From: Thermomicrobiales bacterium | Lineage (GTDB): Bacteria > Chloroflexota > Chloroflexia > Thermomicrobiales > UBA6265 | Assembly: GCA_030447415.1 (NCBI GenBank) | Contig: JAUJOZ010000003.1 | Location: forward strand, 62,001 to 126,000 | Direction of reading: 5' to 3' | DNA length: 64,000 nucleotides | Part shown: one piece after another, positions 36,067 through 43,783 of the stretch | Position numbering within the stretch: position 1 is the stretch's first letter | How the letters are laid out: each line of letters begins with the position of its first letter | Translations under genes and position numbers: made by a program | Notes under the pieces: generated by a model | What the model was told of the DNA's origin: nothing | The model's database searches: none | What the model saw: only the letters and a program-made list of their open reading frames with translations

Positions 36067-37233
36067 GTGAGTCAGCGGCCTCGGCGACGGGGCGAACGGA
36101 GCATGTTCGTACTGGGGGGGTGGCTATTCGCCGACCTGCTCCTCATTCTCGCCATGCTCTTTTTCACCGCCAACACCGTCGGCGAGCCGCCGCCGGAGCC
36201 GACCCCGACCGCCACGCCGAACCTGCTCGCCACCGCGGAGGCCGCCGCCAACGCGACCGGGACAGCACAGGCCGCCGCCGCGCTCTCGGCGAACGCGACC
36301 GCCACCGCCGCGGCCGCCATCGCCGCCCAGACGGTCACCGCCCTCGACGCCCAACTGTCCGCTTCCGAGCTCTCAGCGCAGCAGACCGCCGTCGCTCGCG
36401 CGACCGCTGACGTGCTCATCCGTCAGCAGGCGACGGCAACGGCCCAGGCGCTCGCGACCCGGGCCGCGCTGAGCGACGAGGCCCGCGCCACGGCCGACGC
36501 CCAGGCCACCGTCGACGCGCTCGCCGCCGAGGCAACGGTTGCCGCCTTCGCGACGCAGCAGGCTCAGCAGAACGCGAACATCGGCGACCTGACCCGGCAG
36601 CAGGCCACCGCCGCCGCTCAGGCCACCGCCGACGCCCGCGCCGCCCAGGCCACTATCCATGCGCTCGCCACCGCCCAAGCCCAGCTCGCCGCCGCCCAGA
36701 CCGCCCAGGCGGCCGCCAGCGCCGACCAAGCCCTCAACGCGGCAGAGCTGGCCACCGCCCAGACCGCCGCAGCCGCGATCCAGGGCACGGTCGCCGCCCT
36801 CACCGCGCAGCAGGCGGCCGCCCAGCAGACCGCCACCGCGCTGGCGGCCGAAGCCGCCGCCAACGCGCTCGACCCGCGCTCCGTCACCGAGGCGGTCGAG
36901 GTCGACCTCGACGGCGTGCTGCGCGGTGACCCGGATGCCGTGGCGGCGGCCCGCCGGGCGCTGGAGGGCGTGCTCGAGCCGTACCGTGGGCAGTGCCGGG
37001 CCGGCTTCGTGCTGATTTCGGGGCACGGCGACGACATCGCCGAGGGGATCGGGCTGGCCAACGCGATCGAGACGATACTGACCGAGGACTTCGCCGACAT
37101 CTTCGAAGACGCCGGCTCCGAGACGTTCGCCCTGCCGGGGGTGCCGCCGCGTGGCCAGGCCGAGCTTCAGATCTTCCTCTTCTCCGGCTGCCCCTTGGTC
37201 GGGACCCCGCCGACGCCGACCACGAGCCCTTAG
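36067..37233 (+). CDS. MotB/OmpA-like membrane protein with Ala/Gln-rich stalk
   Basis: A 388-residue protein. One N-terminal helix (residues about 14-36, FVLGGWLFADLLLILAMLFF) carries an Asp at 23, as in MotB/ZorB/ExbD-type proton-channel subunits ('.l.DmmtLLl.FF'). It is followed by an extremely Ala/Thr/Gln-rich stalk of about 240 residues and a C-terminal domain of about 110 residues with FVLISGHGDDIAEGIGLANA, like the GHxD...N..LS..RA core of OmpA/peptidoglycan-binding domains. GTG 36067 was chosen because AGGAG lies 6 bp upstream. TTG 36061 has no spacing. It probably forms one complex with the preceding coiled-coil protein. Confidence 0.75.
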   Translation: MSQRPRRRGERSMFVLGGWLFADLLLILAMLFFTANTVGEPPPEPTPTATPNLLATAEAAANATGTAQAAAALSANATATAAAAIAAQTVTALDAQLSASELSAQQTAVARATADVLIRQQATATAQALATRAALSDEARATADAQATVDALAAEATVAAFATQQAQQNANIGDLTRQQATAAAQATADARAAQATIHALATAQAQLAAAQTAQAAASADQALNAAELATAQTAAAAIQGTVAALTAQQAAAQQTATALAAEAAANALDPRSVTEAVEVDLDGVLRGDPDAVAAARRALEGVLEPYRGQCRAGFVLISGHGDDIAEGIGLANAIETILTEDFADIFEDAGSETFALPGVPPRGQAELQIFLFSGCPLVGTPPTPTTSP

Positions 37234-37478
37234 GCGCGTCGCGGTCGACGAAGCCTGACCCGCCCCCCGCAGCGGGTCGCGGCGCCCGCGCAGCCGGTCA
37301 GCCTGTCCAGCGAGGGGAACCGCCGGTGTCCAGCGTCCCCATCTCCGCGTTCACGTTCAGGACGGCGACGTGGCGCTGACATCGCACCGGGCCGGCCGGT
37401 TGGCTGGGATGCTCGTCCGGTGCACCGCCTCCCGGCAGGAAGCGACTCGGGCAGCGGTCCGGCGGAGGGGCGTTTGCC

Positions 37479-38384
37479 TCATCCCAGCCATCGTTTGGCG
37501 AGGCGGCAGACCATGGTGTAGGCGGGGGCGAAGACATTGCCGAGGTCGTACCGCACCACCTGGCCGAGCACGTGGCTGGCGGCGACCAGATCCATGCCGA
37601 AGTCTTCGCCGAGCCAGCGCACCATCTCCGTCGTCGCGTGCTGCACCGCCTGGTCGAGTGGGCGGGCGTTGCCAACGGTGAAGATCTCGTCGGCCGTTTC
37701 ACCCCGCGGCCAGCCGATGCGGCAGTCCTTCCGCACCCGCACCGTGAACTCCATCTCAAACGAAGTCTCAACTCCCGTCCCGACGATCTCCCCGTCCCCC
37801 TGGACGGCGTGTCCGTCTCCAGGGTGGAACAGCGCCCCGGGTACGAAGACCGGGAAGTACGCGGTGACGCCGGGGCCGAAGCCCCGGTAGTCCATATTGC
37901 CGCCGTGCTCGCCACTCGTCGCGGTGGAGATCGCCTGCCCGCCCGGCGGGGCGACGCCGAAGCAGCCGATCATCGGCGCCAGCGGCACCATCAGGCCACG
38001 CAACCGCTCCGGCGGCTCGGCAAGCGCCACCGTGCCCGCCGCCCGGTCGATTGTCCAGCGCACGATGTCACGCTGCGGCAGGTCCCGCACGAAGTCAGGA
38101 TCCACGACGTTCGGTGCGACGACCGACCAGGCGAAGCCGTGCTCGCGGTTTGGCGTCAACCGGTCGATCGACACGGCCAGCGCGTCACCCGGCTCGGTCC
38201 CCTCGACGAAGAACGACCCCGTCATCGGGTTGCCGGTCGTGGCGAGCCGCTCGCCGTTCGCGTCCCATCCGCCCGCATCGAGCGTGGTGGTGACCACCGT
38301 GTCTCCGTCGGCGATCCGCAGAACCGGCTCGTGCGATCCGATCGCGCTGTGAAAGTGCGTCGGCGCGAAGCGATGCGTCGTCAT
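37479..38384 (-). CDS. Acetamidase/formamidase family protein
   Basis: A 301-residue member of the acetamidase/formamidase family, a zinc hydrolase releasing ammonia from short-chain amides. FHSAIGSHEPVLRIADGDTV, GNPMTGSFFVEGTEPGDALA, PLAPMIGCFGVAPPGG, TATSGEHGGNMDYRGFGPG and FHPGDGHAVQGDGEIVGTG are diagnostic blocks; GEHGGNMD and GDGHAVQGDGE hold the likely metal and catalytic residues. ATG 38384 has GGAGAGGGGG 4-12 bp upstream. The enzyme is cytoplasmic, and substrate preference is unresolved. Confidence 0.92.
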   Translation of the reverse strand: MTTHRFAPTHFHSAIGSHEPVLRIADGDTVVTTTLDAGGWDANGERLATTGNPMTGSFFVEGTEPGDALAVSIDRLTPNREHGFAWSVVAPNVVDPDFVRDLPQRDIVRWTIDRAAGTVALAEPPERLRGLMVPLAPMIGCFGVAPPGGQAISTATSGEHGGNMDYRGFGPGVTAYFPVFVPGALFHPGDGHAVQGDGEIVGTGVETSFEMEFTVRVRKDCRIGWPRGETADEIFTVGNARPLDQAVQHATTEMVRWLGEDFGMDLVAASHVLGQVVRYDLGNVFAPAYTMVCRLAKRWLG

Positions 38385-38472
38385 TCGTCCCCCTCTCCTT
38401 CGGTACGACACCGGAACCGAGCCGCCACACCGCGGGGCGCGTCAGACCCTGCCCTCTGGGCGCTGCTGTCCA

Positions 38473-38772
38473 CTACCGTCCGCGCCGCGACGGGAAGCGC
38501 ACGATGCGGTGCCGTCCGTCGGCGTTGATGCCGGCAACCCGGCACGTCGACGTCATCGGACCATCCACCACCCCAGCCTCCGGGACCCTCGCCACCGTTT
38601 CCTCGGAGGTCGAGAGCGTTCGCCGGGCCGTGCGCGCCCACGAGAACATCGCAACGCGGACCAGGCGACGGAACGCCGCGCGCCGCGTCGGGTCGTCCAG
38701 CACGGCGATCATCGCCGCGGCGAGCGCGTCCGGTTCGGGCTCGACGCGGAGGCCACCGTCGCCGAGCACCTC
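38473..38772 (-). pseudogene. Stray copy of the glycosyltransferase 3' end
   Basis: It reads LGDGGLRVEPEPDALAAAMI, then AVLDDPTRRAAFRR and FSWARTARRTL. This is nearly identical in DNA and protein to the last 70 residues of the glycosyltransferase at 41408-42634. Nothing of the rest of that protein precedes it. It is a leftover of a duplication, and its tail has diverged. Confidence 0.8.
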
Positions 38773-39062
38773 ATGTGAGATGCGGCAATCTAAAGGACAT
38801 CCGAGTCGGCCGCGACCCCGTCCTCACGGACCTTCCCGTGACCCGCCATCCATTGCCTCGCAGACCATCATGTCTCCCCCGGTCACGTCCTCGGCGTTCG
38901 CGCCAGCGAGGCGGCCAACGATGGCGTGGCAGGTGACGAGGCGGGGAAGATAGAGGTCATCCGCTCCCGCAGTTCGCACGTAGGATGAGCGTCCGGCAGG
39001 CGCGCCGGACACGGTCACCGACCGGGCGGTGGCTCTCTCGGAACGGAGAGGAGGCGCGCGAG

Positions 39063-39644
39063 ATGATGAGTTCGCGTGGCATGTGGCGTTCGATCGTGGT
39101 GGCCGGGCTGATCGCGGTCTGCTTGATGGCCGTGGGCTTCACGGTGCGCGTCCGCACGGCCGGCGCTCAGGACGCGGCTGCCGTCACCATCCAGAATTTC
39201 GCCTTCAGCCCCGCCTCGCTTGAGGTGGCGGTCGGGACGACGGTGACCTGGACGAACCAGAACAGCGCCCCGCACACGGCAACCGCCGACGACGGGTCGT
39301 TCGATACCGGGCAGTTGGCACAGGGGCAGTCCGGCAGCGTGACCTTTGACACCGCCGGCACCTTCGCCTACTTCTGCGCCATCCACCCGAACATGCGGGG
39401 GACCATCACCGTCACCGCTGCCGACGCGGCTGGCGATGACGCGGGCAACGACGCCGACGCAGTTGGCGACGACGCGGGCAACGACGCCGGCGCCGGCGCC
39501 ACGACGACCAGCACCCTCCCCTCCAGTGGTGTCGGGACCGCGGCGGGCCGGGACACGGGCGCGCCGATGACGACGCTCGCGGTGCTGATCGCTCTGCTCG
39601 CCGTGATCGGCCTGGCGGCGGTGCGGTTACGTCGGCGCGCGTAG
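39063..39644 (+). CDS. Secreted cupredoxin with LPxxG-like tail anchor
   Basis: A 193-residue exported blue-copper-like protein. A signal peptide (RSIVVAGLIAVCLMAVGFTV) is followed by a plastocyanin-type domain with VTIQNFAFSPASLEVAVGTT and VTWTNQNSAPHTATADDG, giving the first His ligand. The remaining ligands Cys-His-Met are in FAYFCAIHPNMRGTI. After an Asp/Ala-rich spacer, TLPSSG precedes a C-terminal hydrophobic helix and RLRRRA, the layout of a sortase or related cell-wall sorting signal. It likely shuttles electrons or holds copper at the cell surface. ATG 39063 has GAGGAGG upstream. The sigma factor pair follows. Confidence 0.85.
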   Translation: MMSSRGMWRSIVVAGLIAVCLMAVGFTVRVRTAGAQDAAAVTIQNFAFSPASLEVAVGTTVTWTNQNSAPHTATADDGSFDTGQLAQGQSGSVTFDTAGTFAYFCAIHPNMRGTITVTAADAAGDDAGNDADAVGDDAGNDAGAGATTTSTLPSSGVGTAAGRDTGAPMTTLAVLIALLAVIGLAAVRLRRRA

Positions 39645-39822
39645 CCAGGGAGCACCTGCCAGCGGCTGGGGCGGGGACGGTCGTTCCCGCCGTGGCCCCC
39701 GTTCGAGCAGCGACCGATCATGACCGCGGTCCCCGCGGTACCCCGTGATGGTCTCGGTATCGGCTAGAGGTGGGCCTATCACGACGAACCGGCCCGGCGA
39801 AGGGGGAGAGAAGAACGGCGTC

Positions 39823-40458
39823 GTGGCTCCGTCAACGGACCCCCGCGGCGATGGGGAACTCGCGCGCCGACTTCGCGACGGGGACGGAGAGGCTCTCGCC
39901 ACCCTCTACGACCGCTACGCCGCCAACGTCCACGGGTTGGCGCAGGTCATCTTGCGCGACGACCGCCTCGTCGAAGAGGTGACCCACGATGTTTTCCTCG
40001 GGCTCTGGCGGCAGCCCGGCACCTACGACGCGGCGCGCGGCCCGTTCGTCGGGTGGCTGCTCCGGGTCGCGCGCAACCGCGCCATCGACCTGCTGCGCCG
40101 CCGGCGGGAGCGGCCGTTCGCGGCCGACGCCACGTTAGCGGAAGGCATCGCCGACCGGCTGGTGGACCCCGACCCGGACCCAGCGGATCAGGCGACGGCG
40201 AGTCTCGACCGGCGGGCGGTGCGCGCGGCGCTCGAGCGACTCACCCCGGACCAACGCCGGCTGCTCGAGCTCGCCTACTTCGATGGCCTGACGCAGCGTG
40301 AAATTGCCGCCCGGCTCGACCGCCCGCTGGGAACAGTCAAGTCGCAGATCCGGACCGCGATGCAGCGCATGGCGGACCTATTGGTGGGCTCCGCCCCACC
40401 CTTCCCTAGCCTTGACCCGCCGCGTCCAGCGCAGGTCGCCGCCGGTGACGAGCCATGA
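39823..40458 (+). CDS. ECF RNA polymerase sigma factor (SigK-like)
   Basis: A sigma-70 family ECF factor of about 211 residues. Region 2 reads LYDRYAANVHGLAQVILRDD, LVEEVTHDVFLGLWRQPGTY and FVGWLLRVARNRAIDLLRRR. Region 4 reads ALERLTPDQRRLLELAYFDG and LTQREIAARLDRPLGTVKSQ. The best start is GTG 39823, after GGGGGAGAG at a slightly long spacing; an in-frame ATG at 39748 would add 25 disordered residues. Its stop overlaps the anti-sigma ATG (ATGA at 40455-40458), the classic coupled pair. The cupredoxin upstream is a plausible regulon member, which is inference. Confidence 0.92.
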   Translation: MAPSTDPRGDGELARRLRDGDGEALATLYDRYAANVHGLAQVILRDDRLVEEVTHDVFLGLWRQPGTYDAARGPFVGWLLRVARNRAIDLLRRRRERPFAADATLAEGIADRLVDPDPDPADQATASLDRRAVRAALERLTPDQRRLLELAYFDGLTQREIAARLDRPLGTVKSQIRTAMQRMADLLVGSAPPFPSLDPPRPAQVAAGDEP

Positions 40459-41312
40459 CCGACGCCACGCCGACAACGCCCCACGCGTCCGACCTGGGCT
40501 GCACCGAGGTCCGGGAGGCGCTCGGTGCCTACGCCCTGGGCGCCCTCGACGCCGACGAGCGGGCCAGCGTCACGGCCCATCTTGCCGGCTGCGCGGAGTG
40601 CCGCGCCGCGCTCGCCCGGTACGAGACGGCCGTGGATGCGCTCGGCGGCACGGTCCCACCGGTGCCTCCCCCCGCGTCGCTGCGGGAGCGGCTCCTCGCC
40701 GAGGTGGGCGTCGCGGCGACCGAAGGTCAGGCCGAGGCAGGCGCGGCGGGAGCCCCCGTTCACCTTCGGCAAAAAGACACCCGACCGGAACGCCGATCTA
40801 CGTCGCGGCGCGCGGCGGTCGCGCTCGGCCTCGTCGCGGCGGCGCTCCTGGCGAGCATTGGGGTAGCGGGGGTGCTGTGGTCCCAGGCCCGGGCGGATCG
40901 CGACGAGGCGCGGGCGCAGCGCCGAGCTCTGGCCATTTACCTCGACGAGGTGCACGAGGTGCTGCGCAATGGCGGGATCGCCGCACCGCTGGCGCCGGCC
41001 GAGGGAGACAGCGGGAGCCGGACGGAGCACGGCACGCTGATCGTCGGCCCCGATGATGGGGACGCGATGGTGTTGGTGGCAGGGATCCCGCCGGACGACG
41101 ACGCCCGCTACCAGGTCTGGGTTGCGCGCGGCGACGAGCGCATCGGCCTCGACAACCTGTGGGTGACGGACGAAGGCTTCGGCTGGCTGATGCTCGCCTC
41201 GCCGGAGCCACTCGCCAGCTATGACATGGTCGGCATCACGCGCGTCGCCCCGGGCACCCCCGAGGATGAGGACCTGCTGGTGGCGCCGATCCCCAGGACG
41301 GCGCCGACCTGA
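40455..41312 (+). CDS. RskA-like membrane anti-sigma factor
   Basis: A 285-residue anti-sigma factor. The N-terminal zinc-binding anti-sigma domain ends in HLAGCAECRAALARYE (His-x3-Cys-x2-Cys). A single membrane helix (AVALGLVAAALLASIGVAGVL, about residue 122-143) leads to an external RskA-type domain (VLVAGIPPDDDARYQVWVAR, GFGWLMLASPEPLASYDMVG). It would hold the sigma factor until a signal triggers regulated proteolysis. It is coupled by ATGA overlap to the sigma gene. Confidence 0.92.
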   Translation: MTDATPTTPHASDLGCTEVREALGAYALGALDADERASVTAHLAGCAECRAALARYETAVDALGGTVPPVPPPASLRERLLAEVGVAATEGQAEAGAAGAPVHLRQKDTRPERRSTSRRAAVALGLVAAALLASIGVAGVLWSQARADRDEARAQRRALAIYLDEVHEVLRNGGIAAPLAPAEGDSGSRTEHGTLIVGPDDGDAMVLVAGIPPDDDARYQVWVARGDERIGLDNLWVTDEGFGWLMLASPEPLASYDMVGITRVAPGTPEDEDLLVAPIPRTAPT

Positions 41313-41407
41313 GATCGCTGGAGCAGCCCAGTTCGCCGGCCTGGATTCGATAGAACGGTGCCGATCGCGGCGATGACCCTACCGAGACGCGCCAGAAGCT
41401 CGACCAG

Positions 41408-42634
41408 CTAGGCGTTGCGGTCGATCTCTCCCTCACTCTCCGGTACCTTCATCATTGCCTCCTCGTAGGCCGCGAGCGTCAGCCGAGCCGTCCGCTCCCA
41501 GGAGAACGTCGCGGCGCGGGCCAAGCCACGGCGGCGCAACGCCGCGCGCCGCGTCGGGTCGTCCAGCACGGCGATCATCGCCGCGGCCAGCGCATCCGGC
41601 TCGGGCTCGACGAGGAGGCCACCGTCGCCGACCACCTCCGGCAGACTCGCCCGGTTCGCCGCGATGGTCGGCACCCCGCAGGCCATCGCCTCCAACGCCG
41701 TCAGGCCGAAGCCCTCGTAGCGGGACGGCGTGACGTAGGCGTCGGCGCCCTGGTAGAGCGCGATCTTAGCCGCGGGCGACAGGAAGCCGGTGAGCACGAC
41801 CTTCCCGTCCAGTCCAAGGCGATCGATGACCGGGGCCAGGGGCGGGAAGACGACCGGGTTGGCGCTGTGCGGCGACCCGCCGATCACGAGCAGGACCGGC
41901 TCCGCCAAGCGCGGTAGGGTGCGGGCGAACGCTTCCAGCAGGAGCGGCAGATTCTTGCGCGCGTCCATCCCACCGACGTTGAAGACGTACCGACCGCGCA
42001 CCCCGAACCGGCGAGCCACTTCCCTAAGCGGGGCGGGGTTCGTCGCCGGTCTGTAGGCGCGCCCGGCGGCCTCCGGCGTGACCCGGATGCGGTCACCGGC
42101 GATGCCGAGGACCCGCTCGATGTCCGTGGCGGCGGCGCGCGAGGGCGCGAGGACGAGGCGCGCACGGCGAACAGCGCGACGAGCAAGCGCCAACCTCACC
42201 CGCGCGGGGCGGGAAGCCCGGTACTCGGGCAGGAGCAGCGGGATCACGTCGTGGATGGTCACCACCAACGGTAGGTCCGGCGGCATCCGAATGGGCGCCG
42301 CGAAGTGAGGGACATGCAGGAGATCGGGCTCGATCCGGCGCGCCGCCTCCCCTAGGCCCGCGACCTCCCAGGCCAGCCGCCGGAGGCGCCCCCGCGCCGC
42401 CGCGCCGATGGAACTGGCGACCAACGGCTCAACCAGAGATGGAGCCGACCCGTCTGGCGGCGCCTCGCTCGACGCCGAACCCGTGACACTAGCTCTCCGA
42501 TTGCGGCCGGGAGCGAGCAGCTCCAGATCGAGGTCAGGCGCGACCGTGCCAAGCGCGCGGGCAAGCTCTCGCACGTAGGTGCCCGTGTCGGACGGCGGCA
42601 AGTCGAGGAAGCTGCCGTCGAGAGCGACGCGCAC
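41408..42634 (-). CDS. GT4-family glycosyltransferase
   Basis: A 408-residue retaining glycosyltransferase of the GT-B fold. GTG 42634 starts VRVALDGSFLDLPPSDTGTY, whose 'TGtY.r.l' motif is typical of mannosyl/rhamnosyl transferases. PLVVTIHDVIPLLLPEYRAS, ARLVLAPSRAAATDIER, YVFNVGGMDARKNLPLLLEA, LVLTGFLSPAAKIALYQGAD-like region and PSRYEGFGLTALEAMACGVP (EX7E) complete the family set. It builds surface polysaccharide or glycolipid. No polysaccharide cluster surrounds it. A copy of its 3' end lies at 38473-38772. Confidence 0.9.
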   Translation of the reverse strand: MRVALDGSFLDLPPSDTGTYVRELARALGTVAPDLDLELLAPGRNRRASVTGSASSEAPPDGSAPSLVEPLVASSIGAAARGRLRRLAWEVAGLGEAARRIEPDLLHVPHFAAPIRMPPDLPLVVTIHDVIPLLLPEYRASRPARVRLALARRAVRRARLVLAPSRAAATDIERVLGIAGDRIRVTPEAAGRAYRPATNPAPLREVARRFGVRGRYVFNVGGMDARKNLPLLLEAFARTLPRLAEPVLLVIGGSPHSANPVVFPPLAPVIDRLGLDGKVVLTGFLSPAAKIALYQGADAYVTPSRYEGFGLTALEAMACGVPTIAANRASLPEVVGDGGLLVEPEPDALAAAMIAVLDDPTRRAALRRRGLARAATFSWERTARLTLAAYEEAMMKVPESEGEIDRNA

Positions 42635-43128
42635 GATCCGCCTCAATTCATCCGACCGGTTGGCGCGGCTACCACCCGACCGAGCATGCTGGACGGACCC
42701 CCGCGTCTCCGACTGACGACCACGACGGTGCGGTAGACGGCTTGCGGTCGCCCGACTACCCCACCGGCATCGACGGCAAGGGCAAGGCCGGCGGGCGCGT
42801 CCGCCGACGCGACCCGGCACGGGCGAGCGGAATCAACACCGGGGCGTCCTTCGTCCACCGAGGCGGTCGACGGGTCCACGACGACTATCGCGGACCACGA
42901 CCAAGCTCACCGTCGTCCACCTGCTTGCCAACCGGGGCGCGGCGTAGTATAGCAATGGTGTCCCCGCGCTCAGCCCAAATCCGTGGATACCGCTGCTCGC
43001 CCGGCAAGCAAGGCCGAGTGAATGCCGCCGGCGGTTGGCGAGCCGCCCCGGCGCGCCGAGTGGGCGGCTATGGTATCATTTGGGAAGTATTAGACGACCC
43101 GATGGGGTCGTGGCACGGGAGGACCTTC
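42635..43128. other. Intergenic stretch before thioredoxin
   Basis: A 494-bp gap between the divergent glycosyltransferase and thioredoxin genes. Open frames here have no protein-like composition. A TATCAT element near 43074 could be a -10 box for thioredoxin, without a clear -35. No hairpin or RNA gene was seen. Confidence 0.35.
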
Positions 43129-43454
43129 GTGGCCAAGCCGATGGAAATCTCCGACAGCGCCTTCGAGCAGGAAGTGCTCAAGGCGGACAAGCTGGTTCTG
43201 GTTGACTTCTGGGCCCCTGGTGTGGCCCCTGCCGCACGACCGGCAGGGTCCTGGACGAGATCGCCGATGAGCGGCCGGACCAGGTGAAAGTCGTCAAGGT
43301 CAATATCGACGACCATCAGGAGCACGCCGCCAGGTTCCGGGTGATGAGCATCCCGGCGATGCTGCTCTTCAAGGACGGCCAACCGGTCGACCGCCTCGAC
43401 GGCGCGCACCCCAAGCGCAACATCGTGGACCGCCTCGAGTGCCATCTCGGCTGA
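43129..43454 (+). pseudogene. Thioredoxin with a one-base gap at the active site
   Basis: A thioredoxin of about 108 residues. From GTG 43129 (GGGAGGA 6 bp upstream) it reads MEISDSAFEQEVLKADKLVL and VDFWAP. After the C-run at 43214-43217 the frame shifts by one base; the other frame continues WCGPCR, then GRVLDEIADERPDQVKVVKV, RVMSIPAMLLFKDGQPVD and NIVDRLECHLG. Adding one C gives a normal FWAPWCGPC active site, so a homopolymer miscount is the likeliest cause. Intact, it would reduce disulfides in the cytoplasm and is a candidate reductant for the seleno-peroxiredoxin. Confidence 0.85.
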
Positions 43455-43489
43455 GGCGGTAGCCGGCGGGGGATAGAGACAGAGAACAG

Positions 43490-43523
43490 GACGACGAGGG
43501 GCGCGGCCGCGCCCCTCGTCGTC
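43490..43523 (+). terminator. 34-bp palindrome after thioredoxin
   Basis: Two 17-nt arms, GACGACGAGGGGCGCGG and its exact complement, form a very strong hairpin 36 bp after the thioredoxin stop. No U-tract follows; the stem strength alone suggests a terminator. Confidence 0.6.
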
Positions 43524-43580
43524 TCCCAGGAACGGGCTCCTCGCAGCAGATCCCCGAGCGTCCGTTCCACGCCTCGCCAC

Positions 43581-43616
43581 GTCATGCTTGACACATGTTT
43601 GCACTCAGGGTTGGCA
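43581..43616 (-). repeat. Solo copy of the element terminal-repeat arm
   Basis: The 36 bp match the outer part of the terminal repeat shared by the MITE (45859-46048) and the ISL3-type element (51255-53989), notably GCTTGACACATGTTTGCACT, but lack the GGCTCT inner part. It is a relic end or a separate element's end. Confidence 0.5.
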
Positions 43617-43783
43617 ACCGCCGGAACCCCGTGATCAAACCTCGTCATCAAGTGGTTGACACCGGCGAGCAGGATCCATGACCGAAGCGTCGGTAAGGTC
43701 CATGAATCCCCTCCCGGACTATCGCGTGCGCGAGTCGACGTCTCCTCCATTTGGCTTTCGGTTCGGCCGAGCATCGCGTCGCG

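Noticed and set aside
38824-38985. Short minus-strand frame with LVTCHAIVGRLAGANAEDVT
   Set aside because: It looks protein-like over 40 residues but has no recognised family, no start signal and no continuation, so it was not listed as a gene.
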